DNA from: Salinibacterium sp. NG253
GTDB taxonomy: Bacteria; Actinomycetota; Actinomycetes; Actinomycetales; Microbacteriaceae
Length of the DNA: 64,000 bases
Assembly: GCF_015864945.1 (NCBI RefSeq)
Contig: NZ_JADYWF010000002.1
Coordinates: 310,001 to 374,000 of the forward strand
Direction of reading: 5' to 3'
Below are positions 7,905-15,854 of the stretch, piece by piece. The notes beneath the pieces are model-generated. The model made no database searches. It was not told the origin of the DNA and saw nothing but the letters and a program-made list of their open reading frames with translations. Position 1 is the first letter of the stretch; each line of letters starts with the position of its first letter. Position numbers and translations under genes: made by a program.

Positions 7905-8903
7905 ATGGGAATTCTAGGTACAGGCCTGCAAGACGGCCTCCTGCTGAAGCCAATTAAGTACCAATGGGCTATGGACCTGTACGACCAGGCCGTCGCTAAC
8001 ACCTGGTTCCCTAACGAGATCCAGTTGGGCGAAGACATCGCCGACTTCAAGAAGATGACTGATGAAGAGCGTCACGCGGTGACGTTCCTCATGAGTTACT
8101 TCAACCCGAATGAGCTGCTCGTCAACAAGGCACTCGCCTTCGGTGTGTACCCCTACGTTTCTGCCGCAGAGTGCTCGCTGTACCTCGCGAAGCAGATGTG
8201 GGAAGAAGCTAACCACTGCATGAGCTTCGAGTACGTTCTCGAAACTTTCCCCATCGATCGTGAAGCGGCCTACAACTCTCACGTTGATGTGCCGTCCATG
8301 GCGCGCAAGGAAGAGTTCGAAATGAAGTACATCCGTCGCATGACGGAGCAAACTCTCGACATCAACACCATCGAGGGCAAGCAAGACTTCATCCGCAACC
8401 TCGTTGCCTACAACGTGGTGCTCGAAGGCATCTGGTTCTACTCGGGCTTCATGGTTGCCCTGTCGTTCCGCCAGCGCAACTTGCTGCGCAACTTCGGTTC
8501 GCTCATGGACTGGGTTGTTCGCGACGAAAGCCTGCACCTCAAGTTCGGTATCAACCTGATTCTCACGGTGCTCGAAGAGAACCCCGAGATTCAAACCGAA
8601 GAGTTTGCCGACGAAATTCGCCAGATGATTCTTGATGCTGTGGAAATGGAAGAGGCCTACAACCACGACCTTCTCCCCGGCGGCATCCTCGGGCTCAACG
8701 CCAACTACATCAACCAGTACGTCAAGTACTTGGCTGACCGTCGTTTGGAAGAACTCGGATTCGAGGCGCACTACAAGGTCTCGAACCCGGCCAAGTGGAT
8801 GGCGACAGCCAACGACACTCTTGAGCTCGTGAACTTCTTTGAGTCGACCAACACCTCGTACGAGGCCAACGCGTCGGCAACCACCAAAGCTAAAGTCGAG
8901 TGA
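7905..8903 (+). CDS. nrdB: Ribonucleoside-diphosphate reductase, beta subunit, class Ic type
   Basis: 332 residues, ferritin-like radical-generating subunit. Metal ligands by motif: Glu70 (NPNELL), Glu101 and His104 (EANHCMSF), Glu174 (VLEGIW), Glu208 and His211 (DESLH). The position of the radical tyrosine (E. coli Tyr122) is Phe108. The spacing Glu70-Glu101-His104-Phe108-Glu174-Glu208-His211 is the same, residue for residue, as the Chlamydia trachomatis class Ic set 89-120-123-127-193-227-230. Such enzymes store the oxidising equivalent on a Mn(IV)/Fe(III) cluster instead of a tyrosyl radical. The C-terminal tail keeps a Tyr (Tyr319) for radical transfer to NrdA. The start has AGAAAGAAGAAG upstream. 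The 3' end overlaps the GNAT gene by 4 nt. Confidence 0.96.
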   Translation: MGILGTGLQDGLLLKPIKYQWAMDLYDQAVANTWFPNEIQLGEDIADFKKMTDEERHAVTFLMSYFNPNELLVNKALAFGVYPYVSAAECSLYLAKQMWEEANHCMSFEYVLETFPIDREAAYNSHVDVPSMARKEEFEMKYIRRMTEQTLDINTIEGKQDFIRNLVAYNVVLEGIWFYSGFMVALSFRQRNLLRNFGSLMDWVVRDESLHLKFGINLILTVLEENPEIQTEEFADEIRQMILDAVEMEEAYNHDLLPGGILGLNANYINQYVKYLADRRLEELGFEAHYKVSNPAKWMATANDTLELVNFFESTNTSYEANASATTKAKVE

Positions 8904-9379
8904 GCCTGACCGTTGCGCGGGTCGGTTGGTTAGACCCGCGAGCGGTCGAGCAGCGAGCGGCGATGGATGAAGAGACGGGCGCGATTTATGCCGGTCGTCA
9001 GGCTGATCTTGACGATGTCGGGCGCGCTGCAGTGAGAGCTGCATTGACGGTTTCGCCCAACGACATCAGCCACACGCTGTTGGTACTCGACGGAGAAACG
9101 GTGATTGGTCATGCGGCCCTTCGACCCTTCGAGCAATCGTTTGAAGTGAAAAAGGTATTCGTCGACTCTCGTCACCGTGGCAAAGGCGCAGCGCGCCGGC
9201 TGATGCTCGAGCTAGAAGCAGTTGCTCGTGAAGCGAATGCCCACTCGCTGATACTGCAGACGGGAAACCTCCAAACGCCCGCAATGGCGCTCTACGAGAG
9301 CCTTGGCTACGAACGAATCGATGTTTTCGGCGTCTACGCAGCGATCCCTTTCAGCGTCTGTTATGAGAAGAATTTGTAG
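8900..9379 (+). CDS. GNAT family N-acetyltransferase
   Basis: 159 residues from a GTG start overlapping the nrdB stop (GTGA), so translation is coupled to nrdB. The GNAT fold is recognised by the acetyl-CoA pyrophosphate-binding motif RHRGKGAA (residues 91-98), the preceding strand FEVKKVFVD and the C-terminal ALYESLGYERI. It should acetylate an amine on a small molecule or protein; the substrate is unknown. Coupling to a ribonucleotide reductase subunit does not by itself show a role in nucleotide metabolism. Confidence 0.88.
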   Translation: MSLTVARVGWLDPRAVEQRAAMDEETGAIYAGRQADLDDVGRAAVRAALTVSPNDISHTLLVLDGETVIGHAALRPFEQSFEVKKVFVDSRHRGKGAARRLMLELEAVAREANAHSLILQTGNLQTPAMALYESLGYERIDVFGVYAAIPFSVCYEKNL

Positions 9380-9454
9380 TTCGTTCAGCTTCGCCATCTA
9401 AGCTGCACCGGATGGGGGATACCCCTCATCGACCTAACCCGGAACAATTGCACT

Positions 9455-9982
9455 GTGAGTATTTTTCGGCGGCGCCCGCGCCTTAACTTGGGCAAGTTTC
9501 AGGCGCCCGAGCCGGTAGAAGAAGCCCCCATCGAACGAGTCGTTGAAGAGGGCGTTCTCATCGCGCGTAATGCCGTGCGCATGGCCGTGAAAAACCGGAT
9601 TATTGTGGATGCCGCCCGCGATCACCTCGACTACGACGACGGTGCGCTTGCTGGTCTCGTGCACGTCGAATTCGACCACCTCGCCGAACAAGCCGAGCGC
9701 CTCCTTCGCGGCTCCCACACTGATCGCAACCGCGCCGTGCAGGCAGGACTCGCCGAGGGTCTGCGCCAAGCATCAATGGATGGCGAACTCATTTCGGCCA
9801 TTATCGATGAAGCACGCGAATTGGCGTGGAGCGAGATCGGCACCGCCATCATCGCCAAGCTGCGCGATTCGTATATTCCGACCGCTGATCCGCAGTACCT
9901 GAAAGACCGCGATACACGGCTTCGTGAGCTGCGCACCATTAACTTGGCCGAGCTCGAAGCTGCGGCGCACGGCGAGTACTAA
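9455..9982 (+). CDS. Conserved hypothetical protein
   Basis: 175 residues from GTG, not assigned to a named family. The N-terminus is basic (SIFRRRPRLNL), followed by a charged, mostly helical protein with no signal peptide or membrane segment. It has a helix around LVHVEFDHLAEQAERLL and ends AELEAAAHGEY. It is probably cytosolic. It lies 75 bp after the GNAT gene and 217 bp before an amino acid importer. Codon use matches its neighbours. Confidence 0.65.
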   Translation: MSIFRRRPRLNLGKFQAPEPVEEAPIERVVEEGVLIARNAVRMAVKNRIIVDAARDHLDYDDGALAGLVHVEFDHLAEQAERLLRGSHTDRNRAVQAGLAEGLRQASMDGELISAIIDEARELAWSEIGTAIIAKLRDSYIPTADPQYLKDRDTRLRELRTINLAELEAAAHGEY

Positions 9983-10199
9983 GTACTAGGTCCGTGCTCC
10001 GGCGTTGCCGCTGAGCCGTGCATCCGCTGAATATTCGTCACAGGATACTTGGTGCAGCAACTACACGGCGCAAGTGAGCGTAATATTGCGCGCACCCGGG
10101 GGTAGGCTTCCAGCGTCGATGATTCAGCGGCGCACCCGTCAGGGGCGACGCCTTATCACCGGCACTAGCTTTCATCGGGATAAAGAAAAAGGTTGCACC

Positions 10200-11096
10200 A
10201 TGAAAATCACCTACGCGCTGCCAGCATTGGCCGTCGTCACCGTCCTCGCACTGTCGGGATGTGTTGATAACAGCACCGACACCGACACCGGTACAGCCGG
10301 CGGCAGCACTGTTGAGGTCGGCGTCGACGAAGCAGCAGTTGCTCTCTTGCCCGACGACATCAAGGAAGCCGGCGTTCTCGTAATCGGTATTGACCCGACC
10401 TACGCCCCCAACGAATACAAGGATGACGCGGGCAACCCCATCGGGTGGGAAGTTGACCTTGGCAACGCCATGGCAGCCAAGCTCGGTCTCGACACCCAGT
10501 ACCAGCCCTCCAGCTTCGACAAGATCATCCCCAGCGTCACTGGCGGTAGCTACGACATCGGGCTTTCTTCCTTCACCGACAATGAAGAGCGCGAGAAGGT
10601 CGTCGACTTCGTCAACTACTACGAGGCTGGAATTCAGTGGGCCCAGCTCATTGGCGTCGACGTTGATCCCGCCGACGCGTGTGGCCTGACCGTTGCCGTG
10701 CAGACCGCAACCTACGAAGAGACGGATGAACTTCCCGCGAAGTCTCAGGAGTGCACGGATGCGGGCAACGAGCCCATCAACATCCTCAAGTTCGACACTC
10801 AAGACGAGGCGACCAACGCTCTCGCTCTGGGCCGTGCGGACGCCATGAGCGCTGACTCGCCCATCACCCAGTACGCGGTGAGCCAAGTCGGCGACAAGAT
10901 TGAACTCGCAGGCGACTCGTTCGACACCGCACCGTACGGCATCGCTGTAGAAAAGGATTCGGCTCTGTCGGATGCCCTCCAGGCGGCGCTGCAGTCGATG
11001 GTCGATGACGGAACCTACAAGTCGATCCTCGATGACTGGGGCGTCTTCAGTGGCGCCGTCTCGTCAATCACCATCAACGCGGCAACCTCTAGCTAA
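10200..11096 (+). CDS. Amino acid ABC transporter substrate-binding lipoprotein
   Basis: 298 residues. The ATG at 10200 is preferred because AGAAAAAGG precedes it and a lipoprotein signal follows at once (lipobox LSGC, Cys21); the frame is open further upstream but without plausible protein sequence. The mature part is a family 3 periplasmic-binding fold: VLVIGIDPTYAPNEY begins lobe 1, and the ligand region includes GWEVDLGNAMAAKLG and SSFDKIIPSVTGGSYDIG. Family 3 proteins bind polar amino acids or opines; which one is not determinable here. It is first in a three-gene importer operon, followed by a stem-loop. Confidence 0.92.
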   Translation: MKITYALPALAVVTVLALSGCVDNSTDTDTGTAGGSTVEVGVDEAAVALLPDDIKEAGVLVIGIDPTYAPNEYKDDAGNPIGWEVDLGNAMAAKLGLDTQYQPSSFDKIIPSVTGGSYDIGLSSFTDNEEREKVVDFVNYYEAGIQWAQLIGVDVDPADACGLTVAVQTATYEETDELPAKSQECTDAGNEPINILKFDTQDEATNALALGRADAMSADSPITQYAVSQVGDKIELAGDSFDTAPYGIAVEKDSALSDALQAALQSMVDDGTYKSILDDWGVFSGAVSSITINAATSS

Positions 11097-11100
11097 GTAG

Positions 11101-12114
11101 ATGGCTGCAGCACGCTCTGACCGTTCGGCGACACCTGCACAGGTGTCGCCGAACGGCGTTGATCAAGCAGAGGCGATCAAAGCGATTCGTCTCCGTCACC
11201 CCTGGCGCAATGTCATCGCGGTCATCCTCGTAGCGATGCTCGTGCTCTTTCTCGTCGACGCGTCTCAGCGTGAGGCTTACGGCTGGGCGAACTTCGGCAA
11301 ATACATCTTCGACCAGCGCATCTCGCAGGCCGCCGGCTACACCCTGCTGCTGACGGTGTACTCGATGGTCATTGCGATCATCCTCGGTGTCACCCTCGCC
11401 GTCATGCGCCTCTCCGATAACCCCGTGGTCAAGGGCATTGCCTGGCTGTACCTCTGGGTTTTCCGCGGCACTCCGGTGTATGTGCAACTCGTGTTCTGGG
11501 GACTGTTCGCCACGATCTATTCCACGATCGATGTCGGCATCCCGTTCACTGAGCCGTGGCTGTCGTTCGAGACAAGTGACCTCATCAGCGTGTTCTGGCT
11601 TGCCGTGATCGGCTTGGCTCTTAACGAATCTGCCTATATGGCCGAGATCGTGCGCGCCGGAATCCTCTCGGTTGACAAGGGGCAAGACGAGGCGGCAACC
11701 GCCCTCGGAATGTCGTGGATGCAAACCATGACGCGGGTCGTCATCCCGCAGGCCATGCGCATCATCATTCCTCCCACGGGCAACGAAGTCATTTCGATGC
11801 TCAAGACCACTTCGCTGGTCACCGCCATTCCGTTCAGCCTGGAACTCTACGGTCGCTCGCGCGACATCTCTGTCGTGATCTTCGACCCCATCCCGCTACT
11901 GCTCGTAGCCTCAGCGTGGTACCTGCTGTTCACCTCGATTCTGATGGTCGGCCAGTACTTCCTCGAGAAGCGCTTCTCGCGCGGTGTCGGCCAAGCACGC
12001 CCCGAAAAGGCGGGCACGGAGACGGGAGCGATCTCGGTGAAGACCGGAGTTATCACCACTCCGGGTGAGGCCTCCGATTCCAGTACGGATCCGTCAGGAA
12101 AGGAGCACCGATGA
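11101..12114 (+). CDS. Amino acid ABC transporter permease (HisM/GlnP type)
   Basis: 337 residues. After a polar N-terminus come about six membrane segments, with the EAA loop [27 protein letters not shown] that docks the ATPase split here across residues near 195-220. The ATG at 11101 is four bases after the binding-protein stop and has no Shine-Dalgarno. The first 19 codons overlap a perfect inverted repeat, so the true start may be further in, for example the GTG at 11143. The C-terminus is a long polar tail. It overlaps the ATPase gene by 4 nt (ATGA). Confidence 0.9.
   Translation: MAAARSDRSATPAQVSPNGVDQAEAIKAIRLRHPWRNVIAVILVAMLVLFLVDASQREAYGWANFGKYIFDQRISQAAGYTLLLTVYSMVIAIILGVTLAVMRLSDNPVVKGIAWLYLWVFRGTPVYVQLVFWGLFATIYSTIDVGIPFTEPWLSFETSDLISVFWLAVIGLALNESAYMAEIVRAGILSVDKGQDEAATALGMSWMQTMTRVVIPQAMRIIIPPTGNEVISMLKTTSLVTAIPFSLELYGRSRDISVVIFDPIPLLLVASAWYLLFTSILMVGQYFLEKRFSRGVGQARPEKAGTETGAISVKTGVITTPGEASDSSTDPSGKEHR
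11121..11156 (+). other. Perfect 17-bp inverted repeat at the start of the permease gene
   Basis: Arms CCGTTCGGCGACACCTG (11121-11137) and its exact complement (11140-11156) are separated by two bases. In RNA this gives a very stable hairpin 24 bases after the binding-protein stop. Such intercistronic hairpins often protect the upstream binding-protein mRNA or reduce read-through, which raises binding protein over permease. There is no U-run. Confidence 0.85.
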
Positions 12115-12893
12115 CGAACGCAACGACAAGCGGCGCACCGATGGTGCATGCCGACCGCGTCTCGAAGAGTTTCGGTTCTAACGAAGTCTTGAAGAGCATT
12201 TCGTTGTCGGTGCCGCAGGGCGAAGTGATGTGCCTTGTTGGCCCGAGTGGTTCCGGCAAATCGACGTTCCTGCGCTGCATCAATCATCTAGAAAATGTGG
12301 ATGCTGGCCGGCTCAGCGTCGACGGAGTTCTCGTCGGATATGAAGAACGCGGCGACAAACTCTACGAGCTGAAGCCACGCGAAGCCGCCCGCCAGCGCCG
12401 CGATATCGGCATGGTGTTCCAGCGCTTCAATCTCTTCCCGCACATGACAGCGCTGGAAAACATTATTGAGGCGCCCATCCGCGTCAACAGGGTGAAGAAA
12501 GACGCCGCGATGGCGAAGGGTCGCGAACTGCTGGCTCAGGTTGGACTAGCCGAGAAAGAGGACGCCTATCCCGCTCACCTTTCCGGTGGTCAGCAGCAGC
12601 GAGTGGCCATTGCGCGCGCTCTCGCCATGGAGCCCAAGCTCATGCTCTTCGACGAACCGACGTCGGCGCTCGACCCAGAACTTGTGGGTGAAGTGCTCGA
12701 CGTCATGAAGGGTCTCGCCGAATCCGGCATGACCATGATTGTGGTCACGCACGAGATGGGGTTCGCGCGCGAAGTCGCTGACCAGCTCGTGTTCATGGAT
12801 GGCGGTGTTGTCGTCGAGTCGGGCGATCCCGATGAGGTACTCGGCAACCCGCAGCACGAACGAACGCGGGCCTTCCTCTCGAAGGTGCTCTAA
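12111..12893 (+). CDS. Amino acid ABC transporter ATP-binding protein (GlnQ type)
   Basis: 260 residues, a single ABC ATPase domain: Walker [11 protein letters not shown]-loop [10 protein letters not shown], signature LSGGQQQR, Walker [14 protein letters not shown] and switch His in VVTHEMGFA. The Q-loop sequence [13 protein letters not shown] is typical of polar amino acid importers. It energises uptake with the binding protein and permease encoded just upstream, and its start overlaps the permease stop by 4 nt. The following 60 bp hold no gene before the convergent SDR gene. Confidence 0.95.
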   Translation: MTNATTSGAPMVHADRVSKSFGSNEVLKSISLSVPQGEVMCLVGPSGSGKSTFLRCINHLENVDAGRLSVDGVLVGYEERGDKLYELKPREAARQRRDIGMVFQRFNLFPHMTALENIIEAPIRVNRVKKDAAMAKGRELLAQVGLAEKEDAYPAHLSGGQQQRVAIARALAMEPKLMLFDEPTSALDPELVGEVLDVMKGLAESGMTMIVVTHEMGFAREVADQLVFMDGGVVVESGDPDEVLGNPQHERTRAFLSKVL

Positions 12894-12953
12894 GCGCGAC
12901 TCGCTCGGGTCCTTTGGCTCGCTTGCGGGCTTCGGTCGATCCGGGTGCTGCTG

Positions 12954-13709
12954 CTAGCGCGGCTGCATCCGGATCGCGCCGTCAAGGCGAATGACCTCGC
13001 CATTGAGCATGGGGTTCTCCACGATGTGTTGCACGAGCGCGGCATACTCGTCGGGCCGTCCGAGTCGTGACGGATGCGGGACTTGAGCACCGAGAGAATC
13101 CTGCGCCTCCTGCGGCAGCCCCGCCATCATCGGCGTCTCGAAGATGCCGGGGGCGATGGTCATGACGCGCACCAGGGCCGAAGCGAACTCGCGGGCCAAC
13201 GGCAGCGTCATGCCGGCCACGCCAGCCTTCGACGCCGCGTAGGCGGGCTGACCAATCTGCCCATCAAAGGCGGCGACGGATGCCGTATTCACGATCACGC
13301 CACGCTCGCCGTCGATCGGGTCGGTTTCGACCATCGCGGCTGCAGCGAGGCGGATGACGTTGAACGTTCCCGTGAGGTTGATGCCGATCACGGTTTCAAA
13401 GGTTTCGAGCGGCAGCACTCCCTTGCGACCGAGCGTCTTGCCCGGGGTCGCAACGCCGGCACAGTTCACGACGATGCGGAGTGGTCCGGTTGAGGAGGCG
13501 AGGGCAACGGCAGCCTGAACGTCCACTTCGGAGCGAACGTCGGTGGGCGCGAACTGGAAGCCATATTCGGCGGCGATCTCGATTCCACGGGAGCTGGGCA
13601 GGTCGGCGATGGTGACCTTCGCACCCTGCGCGGCGAGAGCGCGGGCGGTAGCCAGACCGAGTCCGCTTGCGCCACCGGTGATGAGTGCTGCGGCATCCTG
13701 AATCTTCAA
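12954..13709 (-). CDS. SDR oxidoreductase, 3-hydroxyacyl-CoA dehydrogenase type-2-like
   Basis: 251 residues, classical short-chain dehydrogenase. NAD-binding TGGASGLG is at residues 11-18, NCAG near 82-85, and the catalytic Ser144, Tyr157 and Lys161 lie in NTASVAAFDG and PAYAASKAG. The sequence GQIGQPAYAASKAGV and the C-terminal NGEVIRLDGAIRM fit the HSD10-like branch that oxidises 3-hydroxyacyl-CoA. It begins directly after the stop of the thiolase gene, consistent with the two consecutive last steps of beta-oxidation. The acyl-CoA substrate is unknown. Confidence 0.88.
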   Translation of the reverse strand: MKIQDAAALITGGASGLGLATARALAAQGAKVTIADLPSSRGIEIAAEYGFQFAPTDVRSEVDVQAAVALASSTGPLRIVVNCAGVATPGKTLGRKGVLPLETFETVIGINLTGTFNVIRLAAAAMVETDPIDGERGVIVNTASVAAFDGQIGQPAYAASKAGVAGMTLPLAREFASALVRVMTIAPGIFETPMMAGLPQEAQDSLGAQVPHPSRLGRPDEYAALVQHIVENPMLNGEVIRLDGAIRMQPR

Positions 13710-14864
13710 TTAGAGCCTTTCGATGAGGGTTGCGTTGGCCATGCCGCCGCCTTCGCACATGACCTGGAGGCCATAGCGACCGCCGGTGCTGTCGAGCTGG
13801 TTGACGAGGGTGGTGAGCAGGCGCGTACCCGAGGAACCGAGCGCGTGACCGAGGGCAATGGCACCGCCACGCGGGTTCACGATCGTGGGGTCGACGGGGA
13901 ACTCTTGCAGCCAAGCGAGAGCGACCGAGGCGAACGCTTCGTTGACTTCGATGCTGTCGAGCTGATCGAGACGGATGCCGCTGCGCTCCAACACGCGGTG
14001 GGTTGCGGGGATGATCCCGGTCAGCATTTCAATCGGGTCGGAGCCGACGACCGCAAAGGAGTGGAACCGTGCGAGTGGCCGGAGCCCCAAAGCGGCAGCG
14101 CGCTCTTCGCTCATGATGAGCACCGCCGAAGCGCCGTCGGTGAGGGGTGAAGAGTTGCCCGCGGTGACCCGCCACTGAATCTCGGGGAAACGGGCGGCAA
14201 TCTCGGCATCGTAGAAGGCCGGACCGAGGCCGGAGAGAGCTTCTGCCGTCGTGCCGGGTCGAATCGTTTCATCGTGGTTGAACTCGCCAATGGGCAGAAT
14301 TTCGTTGCTGAAATCGGCGGCGGAAGCACGCGCGTGGGAGAGCGCGGCGAAAACATCGAGGTCGTCGCGGTCGAGCCCCCAGCGTGCCGCAATGAGTTCG
14401 GCGGAGATGCCCTGATTCACGAGGCCCGCGGGGTAACGGTCATTGAGCAACGAACTCGTGGTGCCGTAGCCGAGAGTAGCTTGGCCAATGGGGTGGGAAC
14501 TCATCAGTTCGATTCCGCACGCGATGACGACGTCATTCACGCCAGCCATAATCGACTGCGCAGCGAAGTGAGCGGCCTGCTGGCTCGAGCCACACTGACG
14601 ATCGATTGTGGTGCCCGGTACCGTCTCGGGAAGCCCCGCTGCGAGCACTGCATTGCGGGCGATGTTGACCGCCTGCATACCGGATTGGGTGACACAGCCC
14701 GCCATCACATCATCGATGGTGGTGGGGTCGAGATCATGGCGGTCGACGAGGCTGCGCAACACAACAGCGAGAAGATCCACTGGATGCTCGCCAGAGAGCG
14801 CTCCGCCCGGTTTTCCCCGGCCCGAAGGCGTACGAATTGCGTCAACAATGACTGCCGTTGTCAT
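13710..14864 (-). CDS. Thiolase (acetyl-CoA C-acyltransferase)
   Basis: 384 residues, full-length thiolase. The acyl-accepting Cys91 is in TIDRQCGSSQQA; His340 is in GGAIALGHALGSSG and the second Cys370 in VMCEGGGMAN. The sequence resembles degradative 3-ketoacyl-CoA thiolases of actinobacterial steroid and fatty acid pathways. It lies between a CitE-like lyase gene 38 bp upstream and an SDR gene with no gap downstream, so all three are probably one transcript for breaking down a CoA-activated acid. Confidence 0.92.
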   Translation of the reverse strand: MTTAVIVDAIRTPSGRGKPGGALSGEHPVDLLAVVLRSLVDRHDLDPTTIDDVMAGCVTQSGMQAVNIARNAVLAAGLPETVPGTTIDRQCGSSQQAAHFAAQSIMAGVNDVVIACGIELMSSHPIGQATLGYGTTSSLLNDRYPAGLVNQGISAELIAARWGLDRDDLDVFAALSHARASAADFSNEILPIGEFNHDETIRPGTTAEALSGLGPAFYDAEIAARFPEIQWRVTAGNSSPLTDGASAVLIMSEERAAALGLRPLARFHSFAVVGSDPIEMLTGIIPATHRVLERSGIRLDQLDSIEVNEAFASVALAWLQEFPVDPTIVNPRGGAIALGHALGSSGTRLLTTLVNQLDSTGGRYGLQVMCEGGGMANATLIERL

Positions 14865-14902
14865 GGTTCAAGACTAACGGCGAGTGCGCTTGAGCACTAC
14901 GG

Positions 14903-15757
14903 TTAGGCCGGTTCGACACCGAACGCGCGAGCGAGCTTGTCGATCTTCTGTGCGCGGCCAAGGCGGGGCAGGTCACTGCCGTCGCGGATGACGCGGCCCC
15001 GAGCTTCGAAGTCTTCCAAGAATTCGCGAGCCCACGCGACATCCGAACGAGTAGGGCTGATGACTTCGTTGATGATCGGCAACTGCTCGATGTCGAGACA
15101 CAGCTTGCCTGTCATGCCGAGGGAGACGGCCATGCTGCCCTGTTCGCGAAGAACGGGGTGGCTCGTGCCGACGGTCGGGCCGTCGATGGGGCCGGGCAGG
15201 TTGCCGACGCGGCTGGCGATAACCAGGCGCGAGCGAGGGTAGGCCATGGCGAGGTCGTCGGCGCTGGCACCGGTGTCGCGACGGTAGTCGCCACTGCCAA
15301 AGGCAAGACGGTAGGCGCCGCGGGCGCGGGCGATCGAGACGGCTTCTTCGATGCCGAGGGCCGACTCGACGAGGGCAATCACGGGCGTGATTCCCTTGAG
15401 GCGGTCGAAGGTTTCAGAGACATGAGCCGCTGCTTCGGCCTTAGCCAGCATGACTCCGCGCAAGCCAGGAAGGCCGGCGAGGGCATCCACATCGTCCGAC
15501 CAGAAATCAGAAGTGCGGTCGTTGATGCGAACCCAGCCACTGCCACCGTTGCTCAACCATTCGACAACGGAATCGCGAGCGATGGACTTGAGGCGAGGGT
15601 CTACGGCATCCTCCACGTCGAGGATGATCTGGTCGGCGCGTGAACGCTCAGCGGCGTCGAAGTCTTCGGGACGAGTTGCTGCCACCAGAAGCCACGAACG
15701 CGCGATCTCGGCGGAAACATCGTGGGTGGTCGGGTGATCGGTGGTGCTTTCGGACAC
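14903..15757 (-). CDS. CoA ester lyase, HpcH/HpaI (CitE-like) family
   Basis: 284 residues from a GTG start. It has the barrel of citrate lyase beta-like enzymes: SWLLVAATRPEDF near the start, ILDVEDAV carrying metal-binding acids, a short VRIND strand, and ITPVIALVESALGIEEA with the conserved Glu. Such stand-alone proteins cleave malyl-CoA, citramalyl-CoA or similar hydroxyacyl-CoA esters, or modify CoA esters otherwise. No citrate lyase alpha or gamma genes are present, so it is not part of citrate lyase. It leads the thiolase/SDR set. Confidence 0.85.
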   Translation of the reverse strand: MSESTTDHPTTHDVSAEIARSWLLVAATRPEDFDAAERSRADQIILDVEDAVDPRLKSIARDSVVEWLSNGGSGWVRINDRTSDFWSDDVDALAGLPGLRGVMLAKAEAAAHVSETFDRLKGITPVIALVESALGIEEAVSIARARGAYRLAFGSGDYRRDTGASADDLAMAYPRSRLVIASRVGNLPGPIDGPTVGTSHPVLREQGSMAVSLGMTGKLCLDIEQLPIINEVISPTRSDVAWAREFLEDFEARGRVIRDGSDLPRLGRAQKIDKLARAFGVEPA

Positions 15758-15854
15758 GCGTGAACTGCTTTCTTTCAGAAGAGAGGCCGGTTATCGTGCT
15801 TCTCGCAGCCTCCAGAGTAACTTGTGGGGGTGACGGGCCGCTGAATAACAGGGT

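Noticed and set aside
9388-9430. Possible terminators after the GNAT gene (AGCTT/AAGCT and GATGGGGG/CCCCTCATC)
   Set aside because: The stems are short or mismatched and lack a U-run.
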